Shown: positions 16,732 through 25,462 of the stretch, one piece after another
Layout of the letters: every line of letters begins with the position of its first letter
Numbering within the stretch: position 1 is the first letter of the stretch
Source of the DNA: JANNOG01 sp050329415
GTDB lineage: Bacteria; Actinomycetota; Actinomycetes; Actinomycetales; JBBAYJ01
Length of the DNA stretch: 64,000 bases
Direction of reading: 5' to 3'
NCBI GenBank assembly: GCA_050329415.1
Contig: JBHJOS010000015.1
Coordinates: forward strand, 1-64,000
Made by a program: the position numbers and the translations under genes
Notes under the pieces: generated by a model
What the model saw: the letters and a program-made list of their open reading frames with translations, nothing else
The model's database searches: none
What the model was told of the DNA's origin: nothing

Positions 16732-16737
16732 CATTAT
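16732..16737 (+). promoter_or_regulatory. Candidate -10 box (CATTAT) giving a leaderless PIN-toxin transcript
   Basis: CATTAT lies six bases upstream of the GTG at 16744, which has no ribosome binding site. The spacing puts the transcript 5' end at the start codon. No good -35 match is seen. Confidence 0.45.
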
Positions 16738-16743
16738 CGGCTG

Positions 16744-17205
16744 GTGTACGCCGTCGTCGACTCCTCGACGCTGATCTCGCTCGCGTGGTCGGGCGGCCTC
16801 GACCTCATCACTCGCGATCACTGCCCACTCGACCTGGTGATCCCTGCCGAGGTGCGACGAGAGACGGTCGACGAGGGTCTCGCCCTCGGGTACCCGGATG
16901 CGGCTGCCATCGCCGACGCGATCTCCGGCGCCGCCGATCTCGACCCGGTCGACGCTCCCACCGTGGATCAGGCTGTCCTCATCACCGCGAAGGGGTACGG
17001 GCTGCTCCTGACGAACGACGTGGCCCTGGGTCGGCGGGCCGCCAACATCGGGGTGCGCTGGCTGCGCACCGGTGACCTCGTCCTCCTCTGTGTGCGCACG
17101 GAACGCGTCACCGAGAGGCGGGCGACGGCTGTGCTGTTCGGCCTTCACGACGCCGGCCGGCTGACGAGCGCGCTGTTCGAGGACTACCTCAAGGAGCTGG
17201 GATGA
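16744..17205 (+). CDS. PIN-domain toxin-like ribonuclease
   Basis: A 153-residue PIN-like protein. The acidic metal-binding residues are in AVVDSSTLISLAW (N-terminus), IPAEVRRETVDEG, and LLTNDVALGRRAA near residue 95, the usual D, E, D pattern of PIN nucleases. The arrangement fits the DUF3368-type toxins that pair with UPF0175-type antitoxins. It starts at GTG 16744 without a ribosome binding site and its TGA overlaps the ATG of the antitoxin. Toxin-before-antitoxin order is the reverse of most pairs. Confidence 0.75.
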   Translation: MYAVVDSSTLISLAWSGGLDLITRDHCPLDLVIPAEVRRETVDEGLALGYPDAAAIADAISGAADLDPVDAPTVDQAVLITAKGYGLLLTNDVALGRRAANIGVRWLRTGDLVLLCVRTERVTERRATAVLFGLHDAGRLTSALFEDYLKELG

Positions 17206-17528
17206 GCAGAGCAGTGAGAGTCAACGCGACCATGGACCCCGCCCTGCTGCGTCGTGTCGACGCGTACGCCGCGCAGCGGTACGAGGACCGCTCGACAGCC
17301 CTTCGCCAACTGGTCGACTTCGCGCTCAGGGAGCTCCAGAAGCGAGATGCCATCGAGTCCTACCGCACCGGCCGCGTGACTCTGCGGGACTTCGCTCGGG
17401 CCCTGGGACTCGACACCTGGCAGGCGCACGACATGTTGCGGTCCGAGGGCGTGGCCGTCGCCCGCGGCGATCGCGAGGAGACCGCCCCCTTCCTCGCCGA
17501 GGTGCTGGCGGAGGTTCGGGGACCCTGA
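17202..17528 (+). CDS. Antitoxin: ribbon-helix-helix plus UPF0175-like helical domain
   Basis: A 108-residue protein. Residues 5-45 (VRVNATMDPALLRRVDAYA, then STALRQLVDFAL) form a ribbon-helix-helix. Residues 55-85 (YRTGRVTLRDFARALGLDT, then HDMLRSEGV) match the UPF0175 pattern of a small helix-turn-helix. It is coupled to the PIN gene by a 4-bp ATGA overlap. The two together make a plausible type II module; the antitoxin likely autoregulates. Confidence 0.72.
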   Translation: MSRAVRVNATMDPALLRRVDAYAAQRYEDRSTALRQLVDFALRELQKRDAIESYRTGRVTLRDFARALGLDTWQAHDMLRSEGVAVARGDREETAPFLAEVLAEVRGP

Positions 17529-17536
17529 ACACCTCG

Positions 17537-17571
17537 CCTGGCGGGGGCCGTCGCACCCGGCCCCCGCCAGG
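17537..17571. terminator. Bidirectional stem-loop terminator
   Basis: A perfect 14-bp stem, CCTGGCGGGGGCCG at 17537-17550 and its complement at 17558-17571, with a 7-nt loop. It separates the antitoxin gene (plus) from the sugar permease gene (minus), both of which end here. There is no U-tract, as is usual in high-GC actinobacteria. Confidence 0.75.
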
Positions 17572-17579
17572 TGTAGCCC

Positions 17580-18557
17580 TCAGCCCTTGAGGCCGCCCGC
17601 GAGCAGCCCGCGGACGAAGTACCGCTGCAACGAGAGGAACACGAGCACCGGCACGGCAATCGTGACGAAGGCCCCGGCCGGAACGAGCTCCCTGCTCTCG
17701 CCCCGGGTGCCGTTGAGGTCGGATATCACCCGGGTGAGCGGTGACACCTCGGGCGCCGCGAAGATCAGGGCGACGAGGAGGTCGTTCCACACCCAGAGGA
17801 ACTGGAAGATGGCGAACGCCGCGAGGGCCGGCGTGATCAACGGCAGGACCAGCGACCGGAAGATCCGCGCGTGGCTGGCACCGTCGACCCGGGCTGCCTC
17901 CATGAGCGAACGGGGCAGCTCCGACATGAAGTTGTGGAGCAGGAACACCGCCAGGGGAAGGGCGAACGCGGTGTGGGCGAACCACACCCTGATCGCTGTC
18001 CACTCGTCGGACAGTCCGAAGCCGCCCGGGATGATCTCCACTCCGGCGATCTCGCCAAGGTTGAAAAAGCGGAGCAGCGGGACGAGCGCCACCTGGAGCG
18101 GCACGATCTGCAGCGCGAAGATTGCCAGGAAGAGCCAGTTGCGCCCCGGGAACTCCATCCAGGCCAGGGCGTAGGCGGCCAGCGCCGCGAACAGCAGGGG
18201 GAACAGCACGGCAGGGATCGTGATGACGAAGGAGTTGACGAAGGAGCCCGCGAGATCCTGCCGACCGAAGAGGACCTCGTCGTAGTTGCTCAGGGTGAAC
18301 TCCGGGTCCCACAGCACCGTCCACCAGCCCCGGTCCTCGACGGCCGCGCGGGGCCGGAGGCTGTTGATCAGCAGTCCGACGGTGGGGATGGTCCACAGCA
18401 CAGCGATGGCGATCGCGGCGAGGGAGGCCCACGGGCTGGACAGGGCGCGGCGGGCACGCCCCTGAGGGGTGTCACGACCGGGCGTCGCCGTACGCCGCGG
18501 CTTGCCGGGCTCGCGGTTCGGGTCCTCGACCGGGGCGGGAACAGAGGTGGAGGTCAT
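17580..18557 (-). CDS. Carbohydrate ABC transporter permease (MalG/CUT1 type)
   Basis: A 325-residue membrane protein with six predicted helices after a ~40-residue charged cytoplasmic leader. The EAA loop that contacts the ATPase is EAARVDGASHARIFRSLVLPLI. It forms the channel with the adjacent permease. ATG 18557 overlaps the stop of the upstream permease (ATGA) and has AGGAG upstream. No ATP-binding subunit is encoded nearby; CUT1 importers often share an MsmK/MsiK-type ATPase encoded elsewhere. Confidence 0.93.
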   Translation of the reverse strand: MTSTSVPAPVEDPNREPGKPRRTATPGRDTPQGRARRALSSPWASLAAIAIAVLWTIPTVGLLINSLRPRAAVEDRGWWTVLWDPEFTLSNYDEVLFGRQDLAGSFVNSFVITIPAVLFPLLFAALAAYALAWMEFPGRNWLFLAIFALQIVPLQVALVPLLRFFNLGEIAGVEIIPGGFGLSDEWTAIRVWFAHTAFALPLAVFLLHNFMSELPRSLMEAARVDGASHARIFRSLVLPLITPALAAFAIFQFLWVWNDLLVALIFAAPEVSPLTRVISDLNGTRGESRELVPAGAFVTIAVPVLVFLSLQRYFVRGLLAGGLKG

Positions 18558-19528
18558 CGGATCTCCTGCGTCTGGCGGAGGATTCGGATCTGGTAGGCGA
18601 CGAGCGGCAGCACGAGGACGAACAGGAACGCGGCGAGCACGGCACCCCTGCCGAGGTTGTTCTGCACGAAGGCCTGCACGTAGAACTCGTTCGCCACTAC
18701 GGACGTGTTGAAGTTGCCGCCGGTGGCGGTCCGAACGATGTCGAAGACCTTGAGCGTCGTGATGGTGATCGTCGCGAGAACGACGATCAGGGCGGGCCTG
18801 ATGGACGGCAGCGTGATGTAAAAGAATCGCTGCACGGGGGTGGTGCCGTCGATCCTGGCTGCCTCGACGATGTCGTCGGGGATGCCCTTGATCGCCGCGG
18901 ACAGGATCACCATCGCGAAGCCCGCCTGAATCCATACCAGGACGACGATCAGGAGGAAGGTGTTGAGGGCGAACGAACTCTCGTTGAGAAGCTGGATCGA
19001 TTCCCCCCCGAAGACCACGATGATGGCGTTGACGAGCCCGGTCTGGCTCTCGCTGGTCGGATCGAAGGCGTAGACGTAACCCCAGATGATGGACGCCCCG
19101 ACGAACGAGATGGCCATCGGAAGGAAGACGAACGTCTTGGCGACCGCTTCCCCTCGGGTGCGGTCGACGAGGATCGCGTACAACAGGCCGATGGCCGTCG
19201 ACAGGACCGGCGCCAGGAGTACCCACAACGCGGTGTTGCGCAGCGTCGTGAGGGCCTGCTGCTGCGTGAACATCCAGGTGACGTTGTCCCACCCGACGAA
19301 CTCGTCACCGCTGGGGCCGTAGAAGGCGAGAATCGTCGTCCGTATGGCCGGGATGACCAGACCGAGGATCAGCAGCAACAGGGCCGGGGCCAGGAAGAGG
19401 ACGATCTGCCATCGTTCCTTGGCTCGCCCTCGGCCCAGGTCTGACACCGCCACGATGATCAATGTGATGATCACCCAGGCCAGGATGCCGACCCCCAGTA
19501 CAGCCAGCTTGTCGACGACGTCGTCCAT
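18554..19528 (-). CDS. Carbohydrate ABC transporter permease (MalF/CUT1 type)
   Basis: A 324-residue membrane protein with the EAA loop EAARIDGTTPVQRFFYITLPSI. The N-terminal stretch before the core contains one extra hydrophobic segment (GVGILAWVIITLIIVAV). The second of two closely spaced ATGs is chosen (19528) because GAAGGAG lies eight bases before it but abuts the first ATG. It is coupled to the downstream permease by a 4-bp overlap. Confidence 0.93.
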   Translation of the reverse strand: MDDVVDKLAVLGVGILAWVIITLIIVAVSDLGRGRAKERWQIVLFLAPALLLLILGLVIPAIRTTILAFYGPSGDEFVGWDNVTWMFTQQQALTTLRNTALWVLLAPVLSTAIGLLYAILVDRTRGEAVAKTFVFLPMAISFVGASIIWGYVYAFDPTSESQTGLVNAIIVVFGGESIQLLNESSFALNTFLLIVVLVWIQAGFAMVILSAAIKGIPDDIVEAARIDGTTPVQRFFYITLPSIRPALIVVLATITITTLKVFDIVRTATGGNFNTSVVANEFYVQAFVQNNLGRGAVLAAFLFVLVLPLVAYQIRILRQTQEIR

Positions 19529-19652
19529 GTGCCCCATCTCCTTCGACGGCCGCGGCGCGGCCTCAACCTATCGCGATCACGCGAAAGGGCGCACGGGCCA
19601 ACCCAGCGGCTGCCCCGTGCGCCCCCTCGTCATCGTGGACGGACGTCGACCG

Positions 19653-21032
19653 TCAGGAGGCGGGCCAACTGGCCTCGATGTTGCCGATCATGGTCGCCGC
19701 ATCGACGTCGCCGTTGATCCACGCCGTGGCTTCGCTCCAGAAGGAGCCCGCGCCGACCTCCGACGGCATCTGGTCCGATCCGTCAAAGCGGGAGACCGTC
19801 TCCGGGTCCTGCAGGATCTCGACCGAGAGCTGGTCGATGGGGCTCTCGACGTTGGCGATGTCCAGACCCTCGTTCGCCGACACCCAGGCGCCGAGGGCCG
19901 CCTTCGTGTTGGCGTACTCCCCGGAAGCCATGTAGCGCTGGACCGCGAGGGTGGCGGGCTCGTCGTTGAAGGCGGCGAGGAACTCCCCGGCCACCAGCAC
20001 CGGGCTGCCCTGGTCCGGGTCGATCGGCGGCAGGTAGAACGCGAAGACGTCGCCGTCCTCGGCCACTGTCACGTCCTCGCCCCACTGGTTGGCGTAGAAG
20101 GATGCCTGGCGGTGCAGCGCGCACTGGTCGTCGAGGATGGGCAGCCCGCCCTCCTGGAACGCCGTGATGGTGATCGACCGGACGTCGCCGTGACCGCCGT
20201 TGACGCGCTCCGGGTCGGTGAGGATCTCACCGGCCCGCTCGGCCGCCGCCAGGATCTGCGGGTCGTCGAACGGGATCTCGTTGGTCACCCACTGGTCGTA
20301 GACGTCCACGCCGGCCTCGCGCAGGACGATGTCCTCCATCCAGTCGGTGACGACCCAGCCGGTGGCCCCACCGGACTCGATGCCGACACACCATGGCCGG
20401 GAGACGTCGTCGCCGGCCATGAGTTCCTGGACCTCGTCCGTGAGGGCGATCAAGTCGTCCCAGGTCTCGGGCACCTCGAGGCCGTTCTCCTCGAAGTACG
20501 ACGGCGAGTACCACACGAGGGACTTGACGTTGGACCCCAGCGGGGCTGCGTAGAACTGGCCGTCGACGCTGCCGAAGTCGATCCACTCCTCGGGGAAGTT
20601 CTCCCGGGCGAAGGCCTCGTACTCCTCGTCGGCCGGCGGGATGGCGCCGGACGCGATGAGGCTGCGGAGCAGCCCGGGCTGCGGGATGGGCGCCAGGTCC
20701 GGTGCGTCACCGCCCTGCACGCGAACGGGCAGCTGCTGCTCGAACTCGCCGCTGTCGTTCCACTCGACGGTGATGCCGGTGCACTCCTCGAACTCCACGA
20801 AGGACTCGATGAAGCGCTCGGCCTCGACCTCGCGGATGGAGTTGTAGATCTCGACTTCTTCGCCGTCGAAGCTGCCGTAGTCCTCGAACGCCTCGCAGCC
20901 CTCGGGCAGGTCGCCGCCGGCCTCTCCGCCGTCGTCGCCCTCGTCATCACCCGCGCAGGCGGCCAGCACGAGCGCCGCGCTGACCCCCGCAGCCAGGACC
21001 GTGGCGCCGCGGCGCCAGGTGCGTACTGCCAT
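19653..21032 (-). CDS. Sugar ABC transporter substrate-binding lipoprotein
   Basis: A 459-residue extracellular solute-binding protein of the CUT1 type. The N-terminus is a lipoprotein signal: basic MAVRTWRRG, a hydrophobic stretch, then the lipobox LAAC. After the Cys comes a very acidic Gly-rich spacer (GDDEGDDGGEAGGD). The mature part has PDLAPIPQPGLL and VWYSPSYFEENGLEVPETWDDL, typical of family 1 binding proteins. Start supported by AGGAGG upstream. Sugar specificity cannot be read; residues resemble alpha-glucoside binders only in general. Confidence 0.9.
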   Translation of the reverse strand: MAVRTWRRGATVLAAGVSAALVLAACAGDDEGDDGGEAGGDLPEGCEAFEDYGSFDGEEVEIYNSIREVEAERFIESFVEFEECTGITVEWNDSGEFEQQLPVRVQGGDAPDLAPIPQPGLLRSLIASGAIPPADEEYEAFARENFPEEWIDFGSVDGQFYAAPLGSNVKSLVWYSPSYFEENGLEVPETWDDLIALTDEVQELMAGDDVSRPWCVGIESGGATGWVVTDWMEDIVLREAGVDVYDQWVTNEIPFDDPQILAAAERAGEILTDPERVNGGHGDVRSITITAFQEGGLPILDDQCALHRQASFYANQWGEDVTVAEDGDVFAFYLPPIDPDQGSPVLVAGEFLAAFNDEPATLAVQRYMASGEYANTKAALGAWVSANEGLDIANVESPIDQLSVEILQDPETVSRFDGSDQMPSEVGAGSFWSEATAWINGDVDAATMIGNIEASWPAS

Positions 21033-21076
21033 AGGACATCCTCCTGGAGTCTGTGCCGGTAGCCCGGCCCCGGCCA

Positions 21077-21096
21077 TGCAAACGCTTACATGTCAA
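21077..21096. promoter_or_regulatory. LacI-family operator overlapping a -35 hexamer for the ABC operon
   Basis: TGCAAACGCTTACA at 21077-21090 is a 14-bp near-palindrome centred on CG, the hallmark of LacI/GalR-family operators. On the minus strand it is immediately preceded by TTGACA (21096-21091), a perfect -35 hexamer. A bound repressor would block RNA polymerase. It is 45 bp from the start of the binding-protein gene and 102 bp from the end of the LacI gene. No convincing -10 box is visible. Confidence 0.8.
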
Positions 21097-21191
21097 GCAG
21101 GGCAACCCCGACAGACCGAAAGGCCGTAACGATTTGGAAACGCGGGCGTCCACGGCCGGACACGCCCGACCCGGCAAGGGGGAACCCGCTG

Positions 21192-22262
21192 TCACCGGGC
21201 GACGGGCGGCGCCGTGGTGCCGCGCACCACCAGGACGACCGGCAACTGCTCCAGCGGCGCCGCGACCGGCCCGCCGATCCGGTGGTTCCAGTCCTCGCCG
21301 ACTGCCGAGAGAGCCTCCAGCAGCCACCTGGCGGCGGTCTCCGCCTGGTCGGCAACGGGCTGCGACACCGTCGTGAGGTCGATCAGGGCCGAGAACGGGT
21401 GGTCGTCGACCCCGACCACCGACACGTCCTCCGGCACCCGCACCCCGGCCGCGCGCAGCTCGTGGATCACCCCGATGGCGAGCTCGTCACAGCAGCAGAC
21501 GAACCCCGTCGCCCCGTCGGCATCCCCGGCGCCCGCGAGGCGTCGGCCGACGCGCTGGCCCTCCTCGACCGTCAGGTCCGCGTCGACCATGGGGCCGGCC
21601 TCTCGGAGCCCGGCCGCCGCCAGCTCCTCCTGGAACCCGATGTAGCGACGCAGCTGAGGAGCCCAGTCCCGTTCGTCGACGCCGCCCCCGAGGAACCGCA
21701 GCCGCCGGTGTCCGAGCTCCACGAGATGCCGGGTGGCCAGGCGCCCCACCTCGACGTCGTCCACGCCCACGGTGCGCAGACCCGGCACCGGAGGGCCCAG
21801 GTACACCGCGGTCCGCCCCAGCCCCCGCAGCAGCTCGGCCTCGTCCTCGCCCAGCCGGAGGCTGAGGATCACGGTGGCGTCCACGCGCTTGCGCAGCAGC
21901 TCGGACTCCAGCCGGGGGCGCGCCGGCGGCAGCGCCGCCAGCGGCCCCGGCTCGATGCGCTGACCCGGCGGCAGGATGATGAGCAGCACGTCGTAGCCGT
22001 GGGTGCGCATGACGGCCTCGACGGTCTCGATGCAGACGGCGAAGAACCAGCGCGAGACGTGCGGCGTGACGAGGCCGACCGCCCGGGTCCGGCCGGTCGC
22101 GAGGCTGGTCGCGGCGGCCGAGGGGACGTAGCCGAGCTCCTTGGCGACGCGCTGCACGCGGGCACGCGTCGGCTCGGCGACGGACGACAGGCCGCGCAGC
22201 GCACGCGACACCGTCGCCGTCGACACCCCGGTCTCCCGGGCGACGTCCTCGATCGAGGCCAC
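21192..22262 (-). CDS. LacI-family transcriptional regulator
   Basis: A 356-residue repressor. The N-terminal helix-turn-helix and hinge are ASIEDVARETGVSTATVSRA and LATGRTRAVGLVTP. A periplasmic-binding-protein-like sensor domain follows with VVGVDDHPFSALIDLTTVSQP. GTG start at 22262 has GGGAGGG upstream. It is followed on the same strand by the operator and the ABC importer genes, so it most likely represses that operon and is relieved by the imported sugar or a derivative. Confidence 0.95.
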   Translation of the reverse strand: MASIEDVARETGVSTATVSRALRGLSSVAEPTRARVQRVAKELGYVPSAAATSLATGRTRAVGLVTPHVSRWFFAVCIETVEAVMRTHGYDVLLIILPPGQRIEPGPLAALPPARPRLESELLRKRVDATVILSLRLGEDEAELLRGLGRTAVYLGPPVPGLRTVGVDDVEVGRLATRHLVELGHRRLRFLGGGVDERDWAPQLRRYIGFQEELAAAGLREAGPMVDADLTVEEGQRVGRRLAGAGDADGATGFVCCCDELAIGVIHELRAAGVRVPEDVSVVGVDDHPFSALIDLTTVSQPVADQAETAARWLLEALSAVGEDWNHRIGGPVAAPLEQLPVVLVVRGTTAPPVAR

Positions 22263-22322
22263 GGACCCTCCCGTACCGACGCGGTGATTCTGCCCGACGC
22301 CGGTGCGTGCTCGGTCGTGCGG

Positions 22323-22925
22323 TCAGGTGCCGGCCGGGACATCGACCCCGTGCAGCCGGGCCATGGCGTGGCGAACCAGTGTCTGCAGAGCCTGCTTGGT
22401 CGCCGCTCGCGACCGGGCATCGGTGTAGTGGACAGGCACGTCGGTCGCGATGCCCAGCGCGCCACGGACCTCGTCCAGGTGGTGGCGGGCGATACCGTCG
22501 AAGCAGTTGACGGCGACCACGAACGGCAGTCCGCGGTCCTCGAAGTAGTCCACGGCCGGGAAACTGTGCTCCAGGCGCTCGGTGTCGACGAGCACGACCG
22601 CCCCCACCGCGCCGCGGACCAGGTCGTCCCACATGAAGAGGAACCGGTCCTGACCGGGTGTCCCGAACAGGTACAGCCAGAGGTCCCCGGGCAGGGCGAT
22701 GCGGCCGAAGTCCAGCGCGACCGTGGTCGTCGACTTGCGCTCGGTCATCTGCCCGGCGTCGTCCACCCCGACCGCGTGCTCCGTCATCGGCGCCTCGGTG
22801 GACAGCGGCTCGATCTCGCTGATGGAACCGATGAACGTGGTCTTGCCGACGGCGAAGCCGCCGGCGATGACGATCTTGACGATGGTCGGGCCGGGCCCGC
22901 CCGGATCAGAGGGTGTCGATGCCAT
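22323..22925 (-). CDS. Conservon small GTPase (CvnD-like)
   Basis: A 200-residue Ras-like GTP-binding protein. The P-loop is GGFAVGKTTF (Lys28), switch II is around LFGTPGQDRF, and the base-recognition loop is NCFD in VAVNCFDGI, where family members usually have N-C-F-D/E rather than NKxD. It is the last gene of a four-gene conservon transcribed 25402 to 22323. ATG 22925 gives the family length and lies inside the end of the DUF742 gene (20-bp overlap). Confidence 0.93.
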   Translation of the reverse strand: MASTPSDPGGPGPTIVKIVIAGGFAVGKTTFIGSISEIEPLSTEAPMTEHAVGVDDAGQMTERKSTTTVALDFGRIALPGDLWLYLFGTPGQDRFLFMWDDLVRGAVGAVVLVDTERLEHSFPAVDYFEDRGLPFVVAVNCFDGIARHHLDEVRGALGIATDVPVHYTDARSRAATKQALQTLVRHAMARLHGVDVPAGT

Positions 22926-23304
22926 CGAGGACGCTCTCCAGGACGCTGCGGGGAACCGGCGGGACGGCGACGCCGAGGGACCGCGCTCCGACACGCACGC
23001 TGCCGCGGCCGGCGAGGTCGGCGACCACCACCCGGATCACGCCGAGCGGCAGGCACAGACGCGCGCTGAGGTCCGCCACCGACCGGTGGTCGTGGCGCGT
23101 GAGGTCGAGGATGCGGCGCTCCTCGGGGCTGAGCCCCGGACCCGGAGCCACCAGGCCGCGGACGAGCGCGCCGACGGACAACCCGAGCTCGTCGGGGACC
23201 CGGGTGCGTCCCCCGACGAGGGCGTAGGGCCGGACCGGGGACTCGGCGTCCCACGGGTCGGCGTCGTCGTCGTGATCCGGTGCCGCGGGACGCATGCCGC
23301 TCAC
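22906..23304 (-). CDS. DUF742 protein of the conservon (CvnC-like)
   Basis: A 132-residue protein with the DUF742 arrangement: an N-terminal PVRPYALVGGRTRV followed by a winged-helix-like region (LSPEERRILDLTR to RSVADLSARLCLPLGVIRVVVADL). In conservons it is thought to assist the GTPase. ATG 23304 overlaps the roadblock gene stop by 4 bp. A second ATG at 23295 is possible. Confidence 0.92.
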   Translation of the reverse strand: MSGMRPAAPDHDDDADPWDAESPVRPYALVGGRTRVPDELGLSVGALVRGLVAPGPGLSPEERRILDLTRHDHRSVADLSARLCLPLGVIRVVVADLAGRGSVRVGARSLGVAVPPVPRSVLESVLDGIDTL

Positions 23305-23759
23305 CGGCCCCCGGGGCGCCGGGCCCCGGACAGCGGCAACGCGGCGCGCAGCGTAGCGACCAGCTGCGGGGTCAGCGCCTGCTGGCAGCGCTGCACCAGG
23401 GTCGCCATCTCGAAGCCGACGACCCCGACGTCGCAGTCCGGCTCGGTGAGCGCAGCGAGGACGGAGCCCTCCCCGACCGCCATTGCGAAGAGGTGGGCGC
23501 CGTCCATCTCGACGACCGCCTGGCGCACGTCGCCCGTGCCCAGGTGCCGCGCGGCGCCCCGGGTGAGCGAGGAGATGCCGGCGACGATGGCCGCCAGTTG
23601 ATCACCGGTGGTCCGGTCGAGCCCGCCCGACATCGCCATGAGCAGCCCGTCCGCGGACACCACGAGGGCGTACCGGACTCCCGGCGCGGTCCGCACGAAC
23701 GTGTCCAGGAGCCAGCTGAAGCCGGTGGCCTCGGTCGTCGTGGTGCTGATGGCTCTCAT
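23301..23759 (-). CDS. Roadblock/LC7 protein of the conservon (CvnB-like)
   Basis: A 152-residue Roadblock/LC7 domain protein. The pattern FSWLLDTFVRTAPGVRYALVVSADG followed by AIVAGISSLTRGAAR and VGEGSVLAAL fits the family, which acts as GTPase-activating or scaffold partner of the CvnD GTPase. Its ATG overlaps the kinase stop (ATGA), and its own stop overlaps the DUF742 start. All four proteins are therefore made from one coupled transcript. Confidence 0.93.
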   Translation of the reverse strand: MRAISTTTTEATGFSWLLDTFVRTAPGVRYALVVSADGLLMAMSGGLDRTTGDQLAAIVAGISSLTRGAARHLGTGDVRQAVVEMDGAHLFAMAVGEGSVLAALTEPDCDVGVVGFEMATLVQRCQQALTPQLVATLRAALPLSGARRPGGR

Positions 23760-25402
23760 GATCCCTCCTCGATCGGCGGTCGGACCCGCCAGCCCGCGGT
23801 GACCGGGACCGGCTGGATCCACGCGGGCGGCGCCACCGGCGCCGGCGGTGCCGGCACCGGCTCGCCCGCGGGCCCCTCACGACCGGCGCGACCCCGTCGG
23901 GCGCCGGCGGTGAACCCCGCCAGCAGGCCGCCCACGGCCTCCGGGTCGCGCGGGGCCGGCACGGGGATCGGCGGTGGCACCGGCGGGGGAACCTCGGCGG
24001 GCTGACGGCGCCGCAGCGGGGACGAACCCCCGGACGCCGCCTGCGGCCGGTACGACGACAGCATGCTGAGCTCGTTGAGGGCCTCCGACGCCAGCGCCGA
24101 TCTCCGTCCGAAGTCGCCCTCCAGGACCCCGCCCTGCGGCGAGGGCACCGCTGCCGCCGTCCGGGCGTCCGGCCCCGTCCCGGCCCCCAGCCGGCGCACC
24201 CGCCGCTCCCGGCCCGCGGGCAGGATGTCGGCCGCGGGTGACGTCGTGAAGGGGATCCAGGCTGTGGGCTCGGGCTCCGGTGCCACGTCGGGCGGCGGCG
24301 ACGCACCCGGATTCGGCGGGATGACCGGCGGTGCCGGGCGCACGTCACGCCGGCGCGGCAGCGCAGGCCGCGCCGCGAGCGCCGGGAGTCCCGCGGCCGG
24401 GCGCGCGAGCGCGACGGACCCGGGGCCGGGCGCCGGGTCAGCCGTCGGTCCCGCCCCCGGGTCCGTCACGGGGTCCGCCACCGGGTCAGCCACCGGGTCA
24501 GCCACGGGTTCGGACACGAGGACGTCGGCGGGGACGTGGACGTCGACCACGAGACCGGCCGCCTGCCCACGCCGGATCTCGACCGTTGCGCCCAGCCGGC
24601 GTGCCAGCCGGCCCACGACGTGCAGGCCGAGCCGCGTCGAGCCCGCGGCGTGCTCACCTCCGGGCCGACGCACGACCGCGAGGGCGGCGGCGATCTCGTC
24701 GTCCGTCATGCCCAGGCCCTCGTCGCGCACCGTGACCCGCACCCCTGCCCCGGTGCGCCCGGTCGTCACCCGGACCCGGGTGGCCGGGGCCGACGCCGCG
24801 GCGGCGTTCTCCAGCAGTTCGGCCAGCAGGTGAGCCAGGGGCAGGGCGCGGTGGGCGAGGACGACCGGTTCGTCGTCGGGTTCCCCGGTCACGGTCGCGA
24901 TCCGGGCGTACTGCTCGATCCCGCTGGTCGCGGTGCGCACGACGTCCGACAGCGGCATCGGGCCGCGCGCCTGGCGACCGACGTCCTCGCCGGTGAGGAC
25001 CAGCAGGGACTCGGCGTACCGGCGCATCCTGGTCGCGAGGTGGTCCAGCCGGTAGAGCGTCTCGAGTGCATCGGGGTCCAGCTCGTCCCGTTCGAGGGAG
25101 TCGACGAGGGCGATCTGCCGGCCCAGCAGGACCAGCGACCGGCGAGCGATGTTGACGACACCGCCGGGGGCCGCGGCGTCGGGCGGGACGCTCCCCTGTG
25201 CCCGGCCCTCCGGGGCCGGAGTCGCCCCCGGATGCGGCGTCGGACCCGGGCCTCGTCCCGGTCGCGGGCGGGACCGGATGGCCAGGATGGCCGCGGCGGC
25301 CGCCAGCGCGATCGCCAGGACGGCGACCACGGCGACGACGGAGGAGGCCACGACCCGGCAATCGGCATCCGACAGGACGGACGTGAGGGACGTTCCGGAC
25401 AC
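23756..25402 (-). CDS. Conservon sensor histidine kinase-like protein (CvnA-like)
   Basis: A 548-residue protein. One N-terminal membrane helix (residues ~17-42, VVASSVVAVVAVLAIALAAA), a dimerisation-like helix region (RRSLVLLGRQIALVDSLERDE), then a GHKL ATPase domain with N-box LAELLENAAAASAP and G-boxes VRDEGLGM and GLHVVGRLARRLGA. The last ~250 residues are Pro/Ala-rich and unordered, including a run of VADP repeats. The phospho-accepting His is not evident, as in many CvnA proteins. GTG start at 25402; no ribosome binding site is clear. Confidence 0.9.
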   Translation of the reverse strand: MSGTSLTSVLSDADCRVVASSVVAVVAVLAIALAAAAAILAIRSRPRPGRGPGPTPHPGATPAPEGRAQGSVPPDAAAPGGVVNIARRSLVLLGRQIALVDSLERDELDPDALETLYRLDHLATRMRRYAESLLVLTGEDVGRQARGPMPLSDVVRTATSGIEQYARIATVTGEPDDEPVVLAHRALPLAHLLAELLENAAAASAPATRVRVTTGRTGAGVRVTVRDEGLGMTDDEIAAALAVVRRPGGEHAAGSTRLGLHVVGRLARRLGATVEIRRGQAAGLVVDVHVPADVLVSEPVADPVADPVADPVTDPGAGPTADPAPGPGSVALARPAAGLPALAARPALPRRRDVRPAPPVIPPNPGASPPPDVAPEPEPTAWIPFTTSPAADILPAGRERRVRRLGAGTGPDARTAAAVPSPQGGVLEGDFGRRSALASEALNELSMLSSYRPQAASGGSSPLRRRQPAEVPPPVPPPIPVPAPRDPEAVGGLLAGFTAGARRGRAGREGPAGEPVPAPPAPVAPPAWIQPVPVTAGWRVRPPIEEGS

Positions 25403-25450
25403 TCACTCGCGCGGCGGTGCGACTCCGGGGGCCACGCGCCTGACGGCAGC

Positions 25451-25456
25451 TACGGT
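25451..25456 (+). promoter_or_regulatory. Candidate -10 box (TACGGT), leaderless start of the quinone oxidoreductase gene
   Basis: TACGGT is followed by six bases and the GTG start at 25463, with no ribosome binding site. The spacing is that of a leaderless transcript. Confidence 0.45.
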
Positions 25457-25462
25457 CGTCGG

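Noticed and set aside
24536..25462. Upstream open extension of the quinone oxidoreductase frame
   Set aside because: It is antisense to the conservon kinase. The family N-terminus begins at 25463.
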